This document shows, piece by piece, positions 16,690 through 25,661 of a stretch of DNA of 64,000 bases. Every line of letters begins with the position of its first letter. Position 1 is the first letter of the stretch. The DNA comes from Kitasatospora purpeofusca (GTDB taxonomy: Bacteria > Actinomycetota > Actinomycetes > Streptomycetales > Streptomycetaceae), in the NCBI RefSeq assembly GCF_000718025.1, contig NZ_JODS01000001.1:62001-126000 (forward strand), written 5' to 3'. The position numbers and the translations under genes are program-made. The notes under the pieces were generated by a model, which saw nothing but the letters and a program-made list of their open reading frames with translations, made no database searches and was not told the DNA's origin.

Positions 16690-16740
16690 AATCCGGCGCC
16701 GTCACAGCCCGATCCGGCGCCCTCACAGCCCGATCCGCAG
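16690..16740. repeat. 21-bp direct repeat across the dnaE2 3' end
   Basis: Two near-identical 21-bp units (16690-16710 and 16711-16731, one internal difference) plus a partial third span the last codons and stop codon of dnaE2. Each full copy carries an in-frame equivalent of the terminal R-I-G-L-stop, so the gene end appears to have been duplicated. Confidence 0.7.
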
Positions 16741-19700
16741 CGGGGCGAGCCGGGTGGCGACCAGATTGGTCGCGCCCCGGTCCCGTTCGATGTGCCCGTG
16801 CACCAGCAGTCCGGCCCGGTCGAGGGCGGTGCGGCGCTGGGACTCCCAGACCGGCCGGCTGCAGATCACATTGATCAGCCCGGTCTCGTCCTCCAGGCTG
16901 ATGAAGAGCACCCCGCCCGCCGTCGGCGGCCGCTGCCGGTGGGTGACCAGGCCGCCGACCACCACCGCCGTCCCGTCCGGCACGTCCGGGAGCCGCTCCG
17001 CCGGGAGCGCGCCGCCGCGGTCCAGATGGGCGCGCAGGTGCTGGAGCGGATGGCTGCTCGCGGACGTCCCGGTGGCCCAGAGGTCGGCGATGGTCTCCTC
17101 GATCGGGGTCATCGCGGGCAGTTCCGGCGCCTCGGTGCCGGGCGTCGTGCCCGGGATGAGGTCCGCCGAGACGCCCGCGAACGCGCCCGCCGCCCAGAGC
17201 GCCTGCCGCCGCCCGAGCCCGAAGCAGCCGAACGCGCCCGCCGCCGCCAGCGCCTCCAGTCCCGGCGCCGGCAGGCCGGTCCGGCGGGCGAAGTCCTCCA
17301 GGTCCGCGTACGGGCGCCCGGCCGCGATCGCCTCGGCCTGCGCGGTGCCGATGCCGCGCACGGTGTCCAGGCCGAGCCGGATCGCGGGCTGCGGCAGGCC
17401 GGCGGTCAGCGGCGGCGCGGGCGTCGGCCCCCGGTACGGCTCCAGGGTGGGCGCAGGACCGCTGGCGTTGACGTCCACCCCGCGCACCCGCACGCCGTGC
17501 CGCCGGGCGTCCGAGATCAGGCTGAGCGGCGAGTAGAAGCCCATCGGCTGGTTGGCCAGCAGGGCGCAGGTGAAGGCCGCCGGATAGTGGTACTTGAGCC
17601 AGGCGCTGGCGTACACCAGATAGGCGAAGCTGATCGCGTGGCTCTCCGGGAAGCCGTAGTTGGAGAAGGCCTCGATCTTCACATAGACGTCCTCCGCCAC
17701 CTGCTGCGGGATGCCGCGCTCGGCCATGCCGTCCAGCAGCCGTTCGCGCAGCCGGGCGACCCGTTCGTGGGAGCGCTTGGCGCCCATCGCCTGGCGCAGC
17801 CGGTCCGCCTCGGCGGGGGTGAACCCGGCGCAGTCGATGGCGAGTTGCATCATCTGCTCCTGGAACAGCGGCACCCCGAGGGTCTTGCCGAGCGCGTTCT
17901 CCATCAGCGGGTGCGGGCAGCCGGCCGGCTCCACCCCGGCCCGGCGGCGCAGGTAGGGGTGGACGGAGCCGCCCTGGATCGGGCCGGGCCGGATCAGCGC
18001 GACCTCCACCACCAGGTCGTAGAAGTGGTCCGGCTTGAGCCGGGGCAGGGTGGCCATCTGGGCGCGCGACTCGACCTGGAAGACCCCGACCGTGTCGGCC
18101 CGCCGCAGCATCGCGTACACGCCCTTGTCGTCGTCCGGGATGGTCGCCAGGTCGTAGTGCCGGCCGTGGTGGCGGGCGACCAGGTCACAGGTGTCGTGCA
18201 GCGCGGCGAGCATGCCGAGACCGAGCAGGTCGATCTTGACCAGCCCGGCGCCGGCCACCGACTCCTTGTCCCACTGCAGCACGGAACGCCCCGGCATCCG
18301 GGCCCACTCGGTCGGGCAGATCTCGGCGATCGGCTCCCGGGTGAGCACCATGCCGCCCGAGTGGATGCCCAGGTGGCGCGGCAGGCCGTGGAGCTGTCCG
18401 GCGAGCGAGAGCACGTCGGCGGGGATGACGGCGTCCTCGCCGGGCGGCGAGCGGAAGTCCGCCTGCCGGCTGAACGCGTCGACCTGCCCCTGCGGGTAGC
18501 CGAGCACCCGGGCGGCGTCGCGCAGTGCCAGCCGGGGCCGGTAGGTGATCACATTGGCCACCTGGGCGGCGTGCTCGCGCCCGTAGCGGCGGTAGACGTA
18601 CTGGATGACCTCCTCGCGGCGGCGGTTCTCGATGTCGAGATCGATGTCCGGCGGCCCGTCCCGGGCGGTGGAGAGAAAGCGCTCGAAGAGCAGCTTGTAG
18701 TGCACCGGGTCGACGGCGGTGATCCCGAGCGCGAAGCAGACCGCCGAGTTCGCCGCCGAGCCGCGCCCCTGGCACCAGATGTCCTCGCGGCGGCAGAAGT
18801 CGACGATGTCGTGGACGATCAGGAAGTAGCCGGCCAGGTCGAGGTCCTCGATGACGTCCAGCTCGCGGGCGAGTTGGCGGCGGGCCGGACCGTTCGCCGG
18901 TCCGAACCGGGCCGGGCCGCCCTCGGCGACCAGTGCGCGGAGATGGCCGATCTCGGTGCGGCCGGGCGGGACGGGGTAGCCGGGCAGTTCCGGGTCCAGG
19001 CTCGCGAAGTCGAAGGCGCAGGCGCGGGCGAGGTCCACGGTCGCCTCCCGGACACCGGGGAAGCGGGCCAGCCGGGCCGCCATCTCACGGCCGGAGCGCA
19101 GATGGGCGGTGCCGGCGGCGGACGTCCAGCCCGCCGCACCGGCGAGGGTGCGGCGGTCGTGCAGGGCGGCCAGCCCCTGGGCGAGGCGGCCCTGGGCGGG
19201 GCTCGCGTGGTGGGCGTTGGTGGAGGCGACGGTGGCCAGGCCCAGTCGGGCCGCGAGCGCGGCGAGGGCGTCGTTGCGCAGGTCGTCGCCGGGGAGCCAC
19301 TGGTCGATCAGCTCGACGTGGACGTTGTCCCGGCCGAACGCCTCGGCAAGGATGCGGAGTTGAAGCTCGGGGTCGGCGGTGGGAGCAGGAGTGCTGTCGG
19401 GCTCGGCCGCGCCGGCGGCGGCCAGGGCGGCCGGGACGCGGCCGAGGCGGCATCCGGTGAGCACCGCCCAGTGGCCGCCGTGCGCCTCGGCCAGGGCGGC
19501 GAAGTCGTAGACCGGCTTCCCCTTGGCCCCACCTGCCAGTTGGGCCGCCCCGATGACGGCGGAGAGGCGGCGGTAGCCCTCGGGGTCGCGGGCCAGCACG
19601 AGCAGGTGCTCGACACCGTCACCCATTTCCTGACGGAGCGTCAGTTCCGCCCCGAAGACGGTCGCCACGCCCGTGCCCCGGGCCGCCTCGGCGAACCTGA

Positions 19701-20010
19701 CCACGCCGTAGAGGCCGTCGTGGTCGGTGAGCGCGAGCGCCTCGACCTCCAGTCGGGCGGCCTCGGCGACCAGCGCCTCGGGGTCGCTGGCGCCGTCCAG
19801 GAAGCTGAAGGCGGAGTGCACGTGCAGCTCGGCCCAGGCGGGCCCGGCGGCGGCCGGCTCGGCGGGGCGCGTGGCAGCGGCGGGGTCTGCGGGGTCGGCG
19901 GCCTTCGCCGTCGGGCCCGGGCGCAGCGGCACGACAGCGCCCCCGGCAGCGGCGGCCATGCGCCGGTGCAGCTCGCTCCAGGGGACGGAGGGATGACTGG
20001 TGAATCCCAT
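16723..20010 (-). CDS. dnaE2: Error-prone DNA polymerase DnaE2
   Basis: 1095 aa, ATG at 20010, a normal length for DnaE2 (shorter than DnaE1). An N-terminal PHP domain begins near residue 48 (ELHVHSAFSFLDGAS). The polymerase core has the catalytic Asp motif PDIDLDIENRRREEV near residue 453 and GRGSAANSAVCFALG. A helix-hairpin-helix region (GIGTAQAEAIAAGRPYADL) and an OB fold at the C-terminus (VVVGGLVTHRQR) follow. DnaE2 performs translesion synthesis with ImuA' and ImuB in the SOS mutasome. It lies 84 nt downstream of imuB, and the three genes share a strand and an upstream LexA box. Confidence 0.95.
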   Translation of the reverse strand: MGFTSHPSVPWSELHRRMAAAAGGAVVPLRPGPTAKAADPADPAAATRPAEPAAAGPAWAELHVHSAFSFLDGASDPEALVAEAARLEVEALALTDHDGLYGVVRFAEAARGTGVATVFGAELTLRQEMGDGVEHLLVLARDPEGYRRLSAVIGAAQLAGGAKGKPVYDFAALAEAHGGHWAVLTGCRLGRVPAALAAAGAAEPDSTPAPTADPELQLRILAEAFGRDNVHVELIDQWLPGDDLRNDALAALAARLGLATVASTNAHHASPAQGRLAQGLAALHDRRTLAGAAGWTSAAGTAHLRSGREMAARLARFPGVREATVDLARACAFDFASLDPELPGYPVPPGRTEIGHLRALVAEGGPARFGPANGPARRQLARELDVIEDLDLAGYFLIVHDIVDFCRREDIWCQGRGSAANSAVCFALGITAVDPVHYKLLFERFLSTARDGPPDIDLDIENRRREEVIQYVYRRYGREHAAQVANVITYRPRLALRDAARVLGYPQGQVDAFSRQADFRSPPGEDAVIPADVLSLAGQLHGLPRHLGIHSGGMVLTREPIAEICPTEWARMPGRSVLQWDKESVAGAGLVKIDLLGLGMLAALHDTCDLVARHHGRHYDLATIPDDDKGVYAMLRRADTVGVFQVESRAQMATLPRLKPDHFYDLVVEVALIRPGPIQGGSVHPYLRRRAGVEPAGCPHPLMENALGKTLGVPLFQEQMMQLAIDCAGFTPAEADRLRQAMGAKRSHERVARLRERLLDGMAERGIPQQVAEDVYVKIEAFSNYGFPESHAISFAYLVYASAWLKYHYPAAFTCALLANQPMGFYSPLSLISDARRHGVRVRGVDVNASGPAPTLEPYRGPTPAPPLTAGLPQPAIRLGLDTVRGIGTAQAEAIAAGRPYADLEDFARRTGLPAPGLEALAAAGAFGCFGLGRRQALWAAGAFAGVSADLIPGTTPGTEAPELPAMTPIEETIADLWATGTSASSHPLQHLRAHLDRGGALPAERLPDVPDGTAVVVGGLVTHRQRPPTAGGVLFISLEDETGLINVICSRPVWESQRRTALDRAGLLVHGHIERDRGATNLVATRLAPLRIGL

Positions 20011-20094
20011 CGGGGTGGTGCCTTCGATCTCTCGTTCGTTCTCCGGTCCCCCCGCTCGGTCCCCCCGCTCGGACGGCCCGCGTCGTCCGGGCCG

Positions 20095-22143
20095 TCAGTC
20101 GTACCCGGCCTCCACGAACCAGGCACCCCCCTCCACCGTGAGCAGCAGCGCCCGCCCGTCCGCCACCGTCACCTGGAACCGGGCCCGGCGGCGGGCCCGG
20201 GCCTGGTCCCACCAGTACTCGACGGCCGGCCAGGGCCCGGTCCAGCCCTCCACCGGCAGTTCCCGCCCGCGCACCGCCACGACGGCCGGCCGGGCCGACA
20301 CCCCCGCCCGGCCGTCCACCGTCACCGCCCGCCCGGCCGCGTCCAGGACCGTCGCCGGTACCGGGACCCGGTGCACGACGGACGGCCAGACGTCCCGCAG
20401 CCCGCCGACCCGGCCCGGCCACGGCGCGTCGGCGGGCGCCGCCGGGTCGTACGGCTCGCCCCAGGGCACCCGGACCACCTGGTCGTCCGGCCCCCGTCCG
20501 CCGGCCGGCTCGATCCGGCGCAGTCCGGCGTGCCCGAGCACCGCCTGCACCCGGGCCACCGCGCGCTCCACCCGGTCGTCGGCCACCGCCTGTCCCCAGA
20601 GGGCGAGTTGGCGGCCCTGGTCGGGGGTGAGGTCGTCGGGGACGAGGCGCAGCGCGGTGAAGCCGCCCGGCTCGGGGCGGCTCTCACCGGGGTGGTCGTC
20701 CCCGGGGCGGCTCCCACCTGGGCTGATCCCACCTGGGCTGCTCTCGCCTGCCCGGTCGAACGTACCGGTGCTCTGCCAGGCCTGGAGCTGCCAGCGGACC
20801 CGTTCGGCGAGCGCCGTCGCCGAGAGCCGGCCCTCGTGCCGCCACAACCGGGCGACCGTCCGGCCGTCCGCACACACCACCTCGACGGCGACCCGCTGGC
20901 AGGTCAGCCCCGCCCCGGCGAGCCGCTGGTGCAGCCGCTCGGCCAGGGTCCGGGCGACGAACACCAGTGGCTCGGCGAGCGGCTCCGGCGGATCGAAGCG
21001 CTGCTCGACGGAGAGGTCCGGCCCTTCGGCACGCGGCACCAGCGGGCGCGGCTGCAGCCCCCGGGCCAGCCGGTGCGCCGTCGTACCGGTCGGGCCGAAG
21101 CGGTCGGCCACCGACTCGGCGGGCAGCGCGGCGAACGCCCCGACCGTGGGCAGACCCAGCCGGTCCAGCAGTTCGGCCAGCCCGGCGTCACCGAGCGCGG
21201 CCACCGGGTAGGGCGCGAGGAACTCCGCCGTCCGCCCGGCGGGGACCAGCACCCCGGCCCGGGCGGCGAGCACGGCGGCGAACAGGCCGTCGGCCACCCC
21301 GACCAGGCCCAGGGGCGGCGCGACCGCGGGGGGCGTGGGGGTTCCGGGCACTCCGGAGGTTCCGGGCGCTCCGGGTACCGGTTCCGACGGGGGCGCCGAC
21401 GGATAGGCGGGCGGGCGCGCGAAACCGCCCCGGGCGCCGTCCCGGGCGGGCGGCGCGGCGGAGAACAGCTCCTCCACCCCGGCCGTCCGCCGCCGGACCC
21501 CGGCCCGCTCGGCATCGGCGGGGTGCGCGGGGGCGGCGGGGTGCGCGGGGGCGGCAGGACGCAGGGGGACGACCTCGGCCAGGCCGTCTCCGTCGCCGTG
21601 CCCTCTCTCCGTGCCCACCTCCCCGTCCGCCGGCTGCTCCTGGGGCCCGACCACCGCCGCCGTCACGGCCTCCGCGACCGCCGTCGCGACCACCGCCGTC
21701 GACACCGCCAGGGCAGCCGTGACCGCCGCCCGGACCTTCGCCGCCAGGGCCTCCTCCCCGCCGAAGTAGCGGGCCGGCCCCTTCACCGGGATCGCGCACA
21801 GCCCCGGGCGCAGCACCTCCACCCGAGGGGTGAACGCCTCCACCGCGGCGGCCACCGGTTCGAACCGCCGGGCCTCCGCCTCCGGGTCCCGGTCCCGCAG
21901 CTCCAGCGCCGGACAGAGCCGCTGGGCCAGCTTGAGCCGCTGCCCCTGCCGCACCCCGGCCGCCCGGGCCGCCGCCGAACAGGCCAGCACCCGGCCGCCC
22001 TCGACCACCGCCATCGGGGCGTCCCGGTCCTCCCCCGGACGTTCGACGGCCGCCACCGGCCAGTCCGGACACCACACCACCAGCACCCGGGGGGTGACCG
22101 CGCCACTCGCCCCGGTGGAGCCGGCGACCTCTTCGCCGGTCAA
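20095..22143 (-). CDS. imuB: ImuB, Y-family polymerase-like mutasome protein
   Basis: 682 aa, ATG at 22143, longer than a typical ImuB (about 520-550). The N-terminal Y-family palm region is recognisable (VVWCPDWPVAAVERPGE, CPALELRDRDPEAEARRFEPVAAAVEAFTPRVE) but lacks the usual metal-binding acidic set, as in other ImuBs, so it is probably a scaffold. A clamp-binding QLALWG motif lies near residue 512. Residues about 140-275 (nt 21315-21725) are a low-complexity Ala/Pro insertion between two conserved palm/little-finger blocks. The gene is 15 nt downstream of imuA'. Confidence 0.9.
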   Translation of the reverse strand: MTGEEVAGSTGASGAVTPRVLVVWCPDWPVAAVERPGEDRDAPMAVVEGGRVLACSAAARAAGVRQGQRLKLAQRLCPALELRDRDPEAEARRFEPVAAAVEAFTPRVEVLRPGLCAIPVKGPARYFGGEEALAAKVRAAVTAALAVSTAVVATAVAEAVTAAVVGPQEQPADGEVGTERGHGDGDGLAEVVPLRPAAPAHPAAPAHPADAERAGVRRRTAGVEELFSAAPPARDGARGGFARPPAYPSAPPSEPVPGAPGTSGVPGTPTPPAVAPPLGLVGVADGLFAAVLAARAGVLVPAGRTAEFLAPYPVAALGDAGLAELLDRLGLPTVGAFAALPAESVADRFGPTGTTAHRLARGLQPRPLVPRAEGPDLSVEQRFDPPEPLAEPLVFVARTLAERLHQRLAGAGLTCQRVAVEVVCADGRTVARLWRHEGRLSATALAERVRWQLQAWQSTGTFDRAGESSPGGISPGGSRPGDDHPGESRPEPGGFTALRLVPDDLTPDQGRQLALWGQAVADDRVERAVARVQAVLGHAGLRRIEPAGGRGPDDQVVRVPWGEPYDPAAPADAPWPGRVGGLRDVWPSVVHRVPVPATVLDAAGRAVTVDGRAGVSARPAVVAVRGRELPVEGWTGPWPAVEYWWDQARARRRARFQVTVADGRALLLTVEGGAWFVEAGYD

Positions 22144-22158
22144 CTCGCACCACTCATC

Positions 22159-22902
22159 TCACACCGCCGCCATGCGGTCGAGACCCGTTCCGGGCCCCGC
22201 CACCGCGTCCTCCCCCACCACGTCCGCCGTCCCGGCGCCGACCGTCTCCTCCACGGCCCGCACCGCACCGTGCGCGTCCGGCAGCCAGAGCCTGGCCGCC
22301 CGCCCGCGCACCGCCGAGCCGCGCCCCTCGGCCACCACCTCCACCTGCCGCCCGGTGAGCTGCCCGTGCCCGTCCCCCAGCCCGAACCAGCGCCCGGACC
22401 GCACCCCCAGCCGCAGCCCGGCCCCCGGCCACGGCCCGGCCACCAGCAGCACGCAGCCGCTGCGCCGAAGGACGGCGGCCAGGCGGGCGGCCAGGTTCGG
22501 CGGGACCGGGCCGTCCGGGCGCAGCATGATCAGTTCGACGGCGCCGGCCAGCACCGACACCACCTCGGCCCAGTGCGGGCCGGGATCGTCGGCCACCAGC
22601 AGCCGTCGCAGGTCCAGCCCGTACCCGGCGGCCGCGGCCAGCCCGAGGTCGGGCAGCCCGACCGCCGCCGCCCACCCGCCGTCGGTCTCCCGCACCCCGG
22701 CGGCCAGCGCCAGCAGCAGCCCGGCGTCCCCGCCGGCCACCGACACCGCCGTCCCCCGCCGAAGCCCGCCCTCCGGCAGCACCCCGCGCAGCGCGGGGAC
22801 CACCGGCAGCAGCCCCCGCCCGGGGGCAGCGGACGACGCCACCGGCCGGAGCGCGGGCTGCCGCTCGGCGGCGGATTCGAAAACAGATTCGATAACGGGC
22901 AC
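22159..22902 (-). CDS. ImuA'-like RecA-fold mutasome protein
   Basis: 247 aa from a GTG at 22902, which I prefer because it lies just beyond the LexA box at 22914-22927; ATGs at 22920 (inside the box) and 22965 would require a transcript starting upstream. The sequence ALRPVASSAAPGRGLLPVVPALRGVLPEGGLRRGTAVSV matches the N-terminal block of actinobacterial ImuA'. The Walker A position (VAGGDAGLLLALAAG) lacks the GKT, as in ImuA'. It is the first gene of the imuA'-imuB-dnaE2 series. In Mycobacterium ImuA' bridges ImuB and other repair factors; this role here is by family analogy. Confidence 0.8.
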   Translation of the reverse strand: MPVIESVFESAAERQPALRPVASSAAPGRGLLPVVPALRGVLPEGGLRRGTAVSVAGGDAGLLLALAAGVRETDGGWAAAVGLPDLGLAAAAGYGLDLRRLLVADDPGPHWAEVVSVLAGAVELIMLRPDGPVPPNLAARLAAVLRRSGCVLLVAGPWPGAGLRLGVRSGRWFGLGDGHGQLTGRQVEVVAEGRGSAVRGRAARLWLPDAHGAVRAVEETVGAGTADVVGEDAVAGPGTGLDRMAAV

Positions 22903-22913
22903 ACCCCCAGGAT

Positions 22914-22927
22914 CGAACATCTGTTCG
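22914..22927. promoter_or_regulatory. LexA (SOS) box
   Basis: CGAACATCTGTTCG is a perfect match to the actinobacterial SOS consensus CGAAC-N4-GTTCG. Its position directly upstream of imuA' indicates DNA-damage induction of the mutasome. Confidence 0.9.
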
Positions 22928-23134
22928 CAAAGATTCAAGTCCGATTCCCCCACCCCACCCGTCACCCTCCGTGACCACCTCGGCCGGCAGGCGCCCCTCC
23001 GGGCCCCTGGGACCCCGGAAACCGCCCAGAAGGAAAAGCACGGGCCGCGCGGCGATCACTGCGACGGGTACGCAACCTCACCGAGCCCGTCGAGCTGCGG
23101 CGGGGCGACCCAGGGCTCCGCTTCCACTCCCGCA

Positions 23135-23165
23135 TTGACTTCGAGCGCACTCGAACACCTAGCGT
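23135..23165 (+). promoter_or_regulatory. MerR-type promoter (19-bp spacer) of aldo-keto reductase
   Basis: TTGACT (23135-23140), a 19-bp spacer and TAGCGT (23160-23165). The spacer region contains a perfect dyad TTCGAG-CGCA-CTCGAA (23140-23155). A 19-bp spacer with an internal dyad is the hallmark of promoters activated by MerR-family proteins that untwist DNA. Confidence 0.75.
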
Positions 23166-23203
23166 CCGGGGCAGACGAGGATTCGAGCTCAGGAGGCAGC
23201 AGC

Positions 23204-24190
23204 ATGACCGACATCCCCACCCGGAACCTGGGCAGCCTGGCGGTCTCCGCACAGGGGCTGGGGTGCATGGGCATGAGCCACGGCTACGGCGCCTCGGACG
23301 ACGCGCAGTCGGTCGCGACGCTGCACCGCGCCCTCGACCTCGGGGTGACCCTGCTGGACACCGCCGACTTCTACGGGGCCGGACACAACGAGGAACTGAT
23401 CGGCCGGGCCGTCGCCGGGCGGCGCGACGAGGTGGTGATCGCCACCAAGTTCGGCTTCGCCAACCGGCTGGGCGAGCCCACCCTGATCCGCGGCGACGCC
23501 GCCTACGTGCGGCAGGCGTGCGAGGCGTCGCTGCGCCGGCTCGGAGTCGACCACATCGACCTCTACTACCAGCACCGGGTCGATCCGCAGGTGCCGATCG
23601 AGGAGACCGTCGGCGCCATGGCCGAGCTGGTGCGGGCCGGGAAGGTGCGCCACCTCGGGCTGTCGGAGGCGGCCGCGCACACCGTCCGGCGGGCGCACGC
23701 GGTGCACCCGATCACCGCGCTGCAGAGCGAGTGGTCACTGTGGACCCGCGACCTGGAGGCGGAGACCGCCCCGCTCTGCCGCGAGCTCGGCATCGGCCTG
23801 GTCCCGTTCTCCCCGCTCGGGCGCGGCTTCCTGACCGGCCGGTACAGCTCGATGGAGGGGCTGGCCGAGACCGACGTACGGCGCAGCCAGCCGCGCTTCA
23901 CCGACGGCAACCTCGAACGGAACCTGGCGATCGTCGCGAAGCTGGAGGAACTGGCCTCGGCGAAGGGGGTCACCACCGGCCAGCTCGCGCTGGCCTGGGT
24001 GCAGCACCGGGGCGAGGACGTGGTGCCGATCCCCGGCACCCGGCGGCAGCGCTACCTGGAGGAGAACCTCGCGGCCCTGGGCGTCGAGCTGTCCCCCGAG
24101 GACCTCGCCGCCGTCGAGGCCGCCGCACCGGCCGGGCAGGTCGCGGGCACCCGCTACGACAAGACCAGCCTCACCTTCGTCGACAACTGA
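23204..24190 (+). CDS. Aldo-keto reductase
   Basis: 328 aa, ATG at 23204 with AGGAGG 8 nt upstream. The AKR catalytic set is present: Asp and Tyr in LLDTADFYG, Lys in VIATKFG, His in YYQHRVD. The C-terminal NADPH-binding motif VVPIPGTRRQRYLEENLAAL is also there. It reduces aldehydes or ketones with NADPH in the cytoplasm; the exact substrate is unknown. The MerR-type promoter upstream resembles those before 31335, 39077 (reverse) and the second AKR (reverse, 63873), suggesting a shared stress response. It is convergent with the Nudix gene. Confidence 0.92.
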   Translation: MTDIPTRNLGSLAVSAQGLGCMGMSHGYGASDDAQSVATLHRALDLGVTLLDTADFYGAGHNEELIGRAVAGRRDEVVIATKFGFANRLGEPTLIRGDAAYVRQACEASLRRLGVDHIDLYYQHRVDPQVPIEETVGAMAELVRAGKVRHLGLSEAAAHTVRRAHAVHPITALQSEWSLWTRDLEAETAPLCRELGIGLVPFSPLGRGFLTGRYSSMEGLAETDVRRSQPRFTDGNLERNLAIVAKLEELASAKGVTTGQLALAWVQHRGEDVVPIPGTRRQRYLEENLAALGVELSPEDLAAVEAAAPAGQVAGTRYDKTSLTFVDN

Positions 24191-24197
24191 CCTGCGG

Positions 24198-24653
24198 TCA
24201 GCGGGCCGCCGCGAAGTGGGCCAGGGTCTCGGCGAGTTGGGAGTGCCGGGGCTCGGGCAGGGCGTCCGGGGCGAACCAGTCGAGGGCGTCGAACTTGTGC
24301 GGCTCGCCGATGACGACCCGGGCGGGGTCCACCTCGACGGCGAACAGGACCGCGACCCAGTGCGAGACCGGGTCGCCGCGCAGGATGTTGCGCACGCCCA
24401 GGGTCTCGACGGCCAGGGCCTCGGTGCCGTACTCCTCCAGGACCTCGCGCCGCACGGCCGACTCGAAGGACTCGCCGTGCTCCAGGGCCCCCGCCCCGGT
24501 GTCCCAGGTGCCCGGCTCGTCCCGGGCGCCGGCGCTGCGCCGGGCCAGCAGGATGCGGCCGTTGCCGTCGTGGCAGACGAAGACGCAGGACACCGTGGGG
24601 GCGGTGAGCGCCCGTTCGGCGGGGCGTCCGGTCGGGGTCGGGGCGGGGTTCAT
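24198..24653 (-). CDS. Nudix hydrolase
   Basis: 151 aa, ATG at 24653 with GGAGGAA upstream. A full Nudix box is visible (GALEHGESFESAVRREVLEEYG, around residues 65-87). The region before it (RILLARRSAGARDEPGTWDTGAG) fits house-cleaning NUDIX enzymes that hydrolyse nucleoside-diphosphate derivatives. It is separated by 71 nt from the HAD phosphatase upstream on the same strand, so a nucleotide-salvage or house-cleaning pair is plausible. Confidence 0.9.
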   Translation of the reverse strand: MNPAPTPTGRPAERALTAPTVSCVFVCHDGNGRILLARRSAGARDEPGTWDTGAGALEHGESFESAVRREVLEEYGTEALAVETLGVRNILRGDPVSHWVAVLFAVEVDPARVVIGEPHKFDALDWFAPDALPEPRHSQLAETLAHFAAAR

Positions 24654-24724
24654 GCGGTGGTTCCTCCGGAGGCGGAATCGGTCCGAAACGGTCGTGAACA
24701 GTCGGAAGAAGCGCTGAGAAGTGC

Positions 24725-25417
24725 TCAGAAGTGGTCGAGCAGCTCGCGGAAGGCGCGCAGGTGCAGCACCGCCTCGTCGGCCGGGTCCAGCTCGCTGTGT
24801 TCGAGCACCCAGGTGTGGTCGTTGGGGATGAAGACGGCGTTCATGCCCGCGGCCCGCGCCGGCAGGATGTCCGACTTCGGCGAGTTGCCGATCATCCAGC
24901 TGTCGGCGGGGGTGAGTCCGTGCGCCGCCACGAAGCCCCGGTAGGTCGCGACGTCCTTCTCCTCGACGATCTCGATCGCCCGGAAGTGGTGCGCCAGCCG
25001 GGAGGCGTCGATCTTGCGCCGCTGCTCCTCCGGATTGCCCTTGGTCAGCATCAGCAGGGTGTGCCGGCCGCCGAGGACGGCGAGGGTCTCGGCGACGTCC
25101 GGAATGAGCTCCACCCGGTGGTCGGCCAGGACGGCGGCCAGTTCCTCGATCTCGGCGAGCTCCTGGCCGGTGGCCGGCCTGCCGCGCAGCTTCTCCACGC
25201 AGTCGCCGAGACTGCGCAGCAGCATCCGGCTGCCGTACCCGTGGGTGACGGCGTTGGCCCGCTGGACGTCGTCGAGCACGGCCCGCAGCCGGACCCGGTC
25301 GAGCGTGGGGTGCCGGAGCCAGTCCAGGTAGTCGTGGATGACGCGCTCGAACAGCACGTTGTTCTCCCACAGCGTGTCGTCCGCGTCGAAGACGAGTACC
25401 TGTCCGTTGCGTTGCAT
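24725..25417 (-). CDS. HAD-family hydrolase
   Basis: 230 aa, ATG at 25417. Motif I is FDADDTLW (catalytic Asp11, Asp13); motif II is the Thr in MLTKGNP; motif III is a Lys in the following helix; motif IV is GNSPKSD. The small helical cap places it among phosphoglycolate-phosphatase/pyrimidine-nucleotidase-like HADs. Substrate unknown. It is likely co-transcribed with the Nudix gene downstream. Upstream is the divergent Ser/Thr kinase. Confidence 0.9.
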   Translation of the reverse strand: MQRNGQVLVFDADDTLWENNVLFERVIHDYLDWLRHPTLDRVRLRAVLDDVQRANAVTHGYGSRMLLRSLGDCVEKLRGRPATGQELAEIEELAAVLADHRVELIPDVAETLAVLGGRHTLLMLTKGNPEEQRRKIDASRLAHHFRAIEIVEEKDVATYRGFVAAHGLTPADSWMIGNSPKSDILPARAAGMNAVFIPNDHTWVLEHSELDPADEAVLHLRAFRELLDHF

Positions 25418-25528
25418 CGAAGCCCCCGAGGGTCACCTGACCGGTCGTCCGCGACCCTAATCGGAACCGCATCCGCCCGCCTCGGATTTTCCGGCCGGGC
25501 GGAGGTACCGGCGAGCCGTCGGGGCAGC

Positions 25529-25546
25529 CCGAAAGGGAACTTTCGG
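25529..25546. other. Small hairpin with GGAA tetraloop upstream of kinase gene
   Basis: CCGAAAG-GGAA-CTTTCGG forms a perfect 7-bp stem capped by a GNRA-type tetraloop in the divergent region between the HAD hydrolase and the kinase. If transcribed toward the kinase it would sit about 115 nt before its ATG. No known riboswitch class was recognised. Confidence 0.4.
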
Positions 25547-25661
25547 TGACCACGCCAAGTCGGTGTTTATTCTCTGCTGACAGGGTCGGGTCGGCGCGAC
25601 CGAGGCCCGACCCGGGCCCCCTGGCGGCGGACGCGACGACGGAACGAGGTCGAGGAGAATC

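Noticed and set aside
16255..22974. A very long + strand open frame (over 2200 codons) across the mutasome region
   Set aside because: It is antisense to dnaE2, imuB and imuA', which have full domain conservation. Such shadows are normal in very GC-rich DNA. Its translation is low-complexity and has no domain.
25418..25661. c-di-AMP or other known riboswitch upstream of the kinase
   Set aside because: Only one short hairpin is clear; the conserved cores of the riboswitch classes I know are not recognisable.
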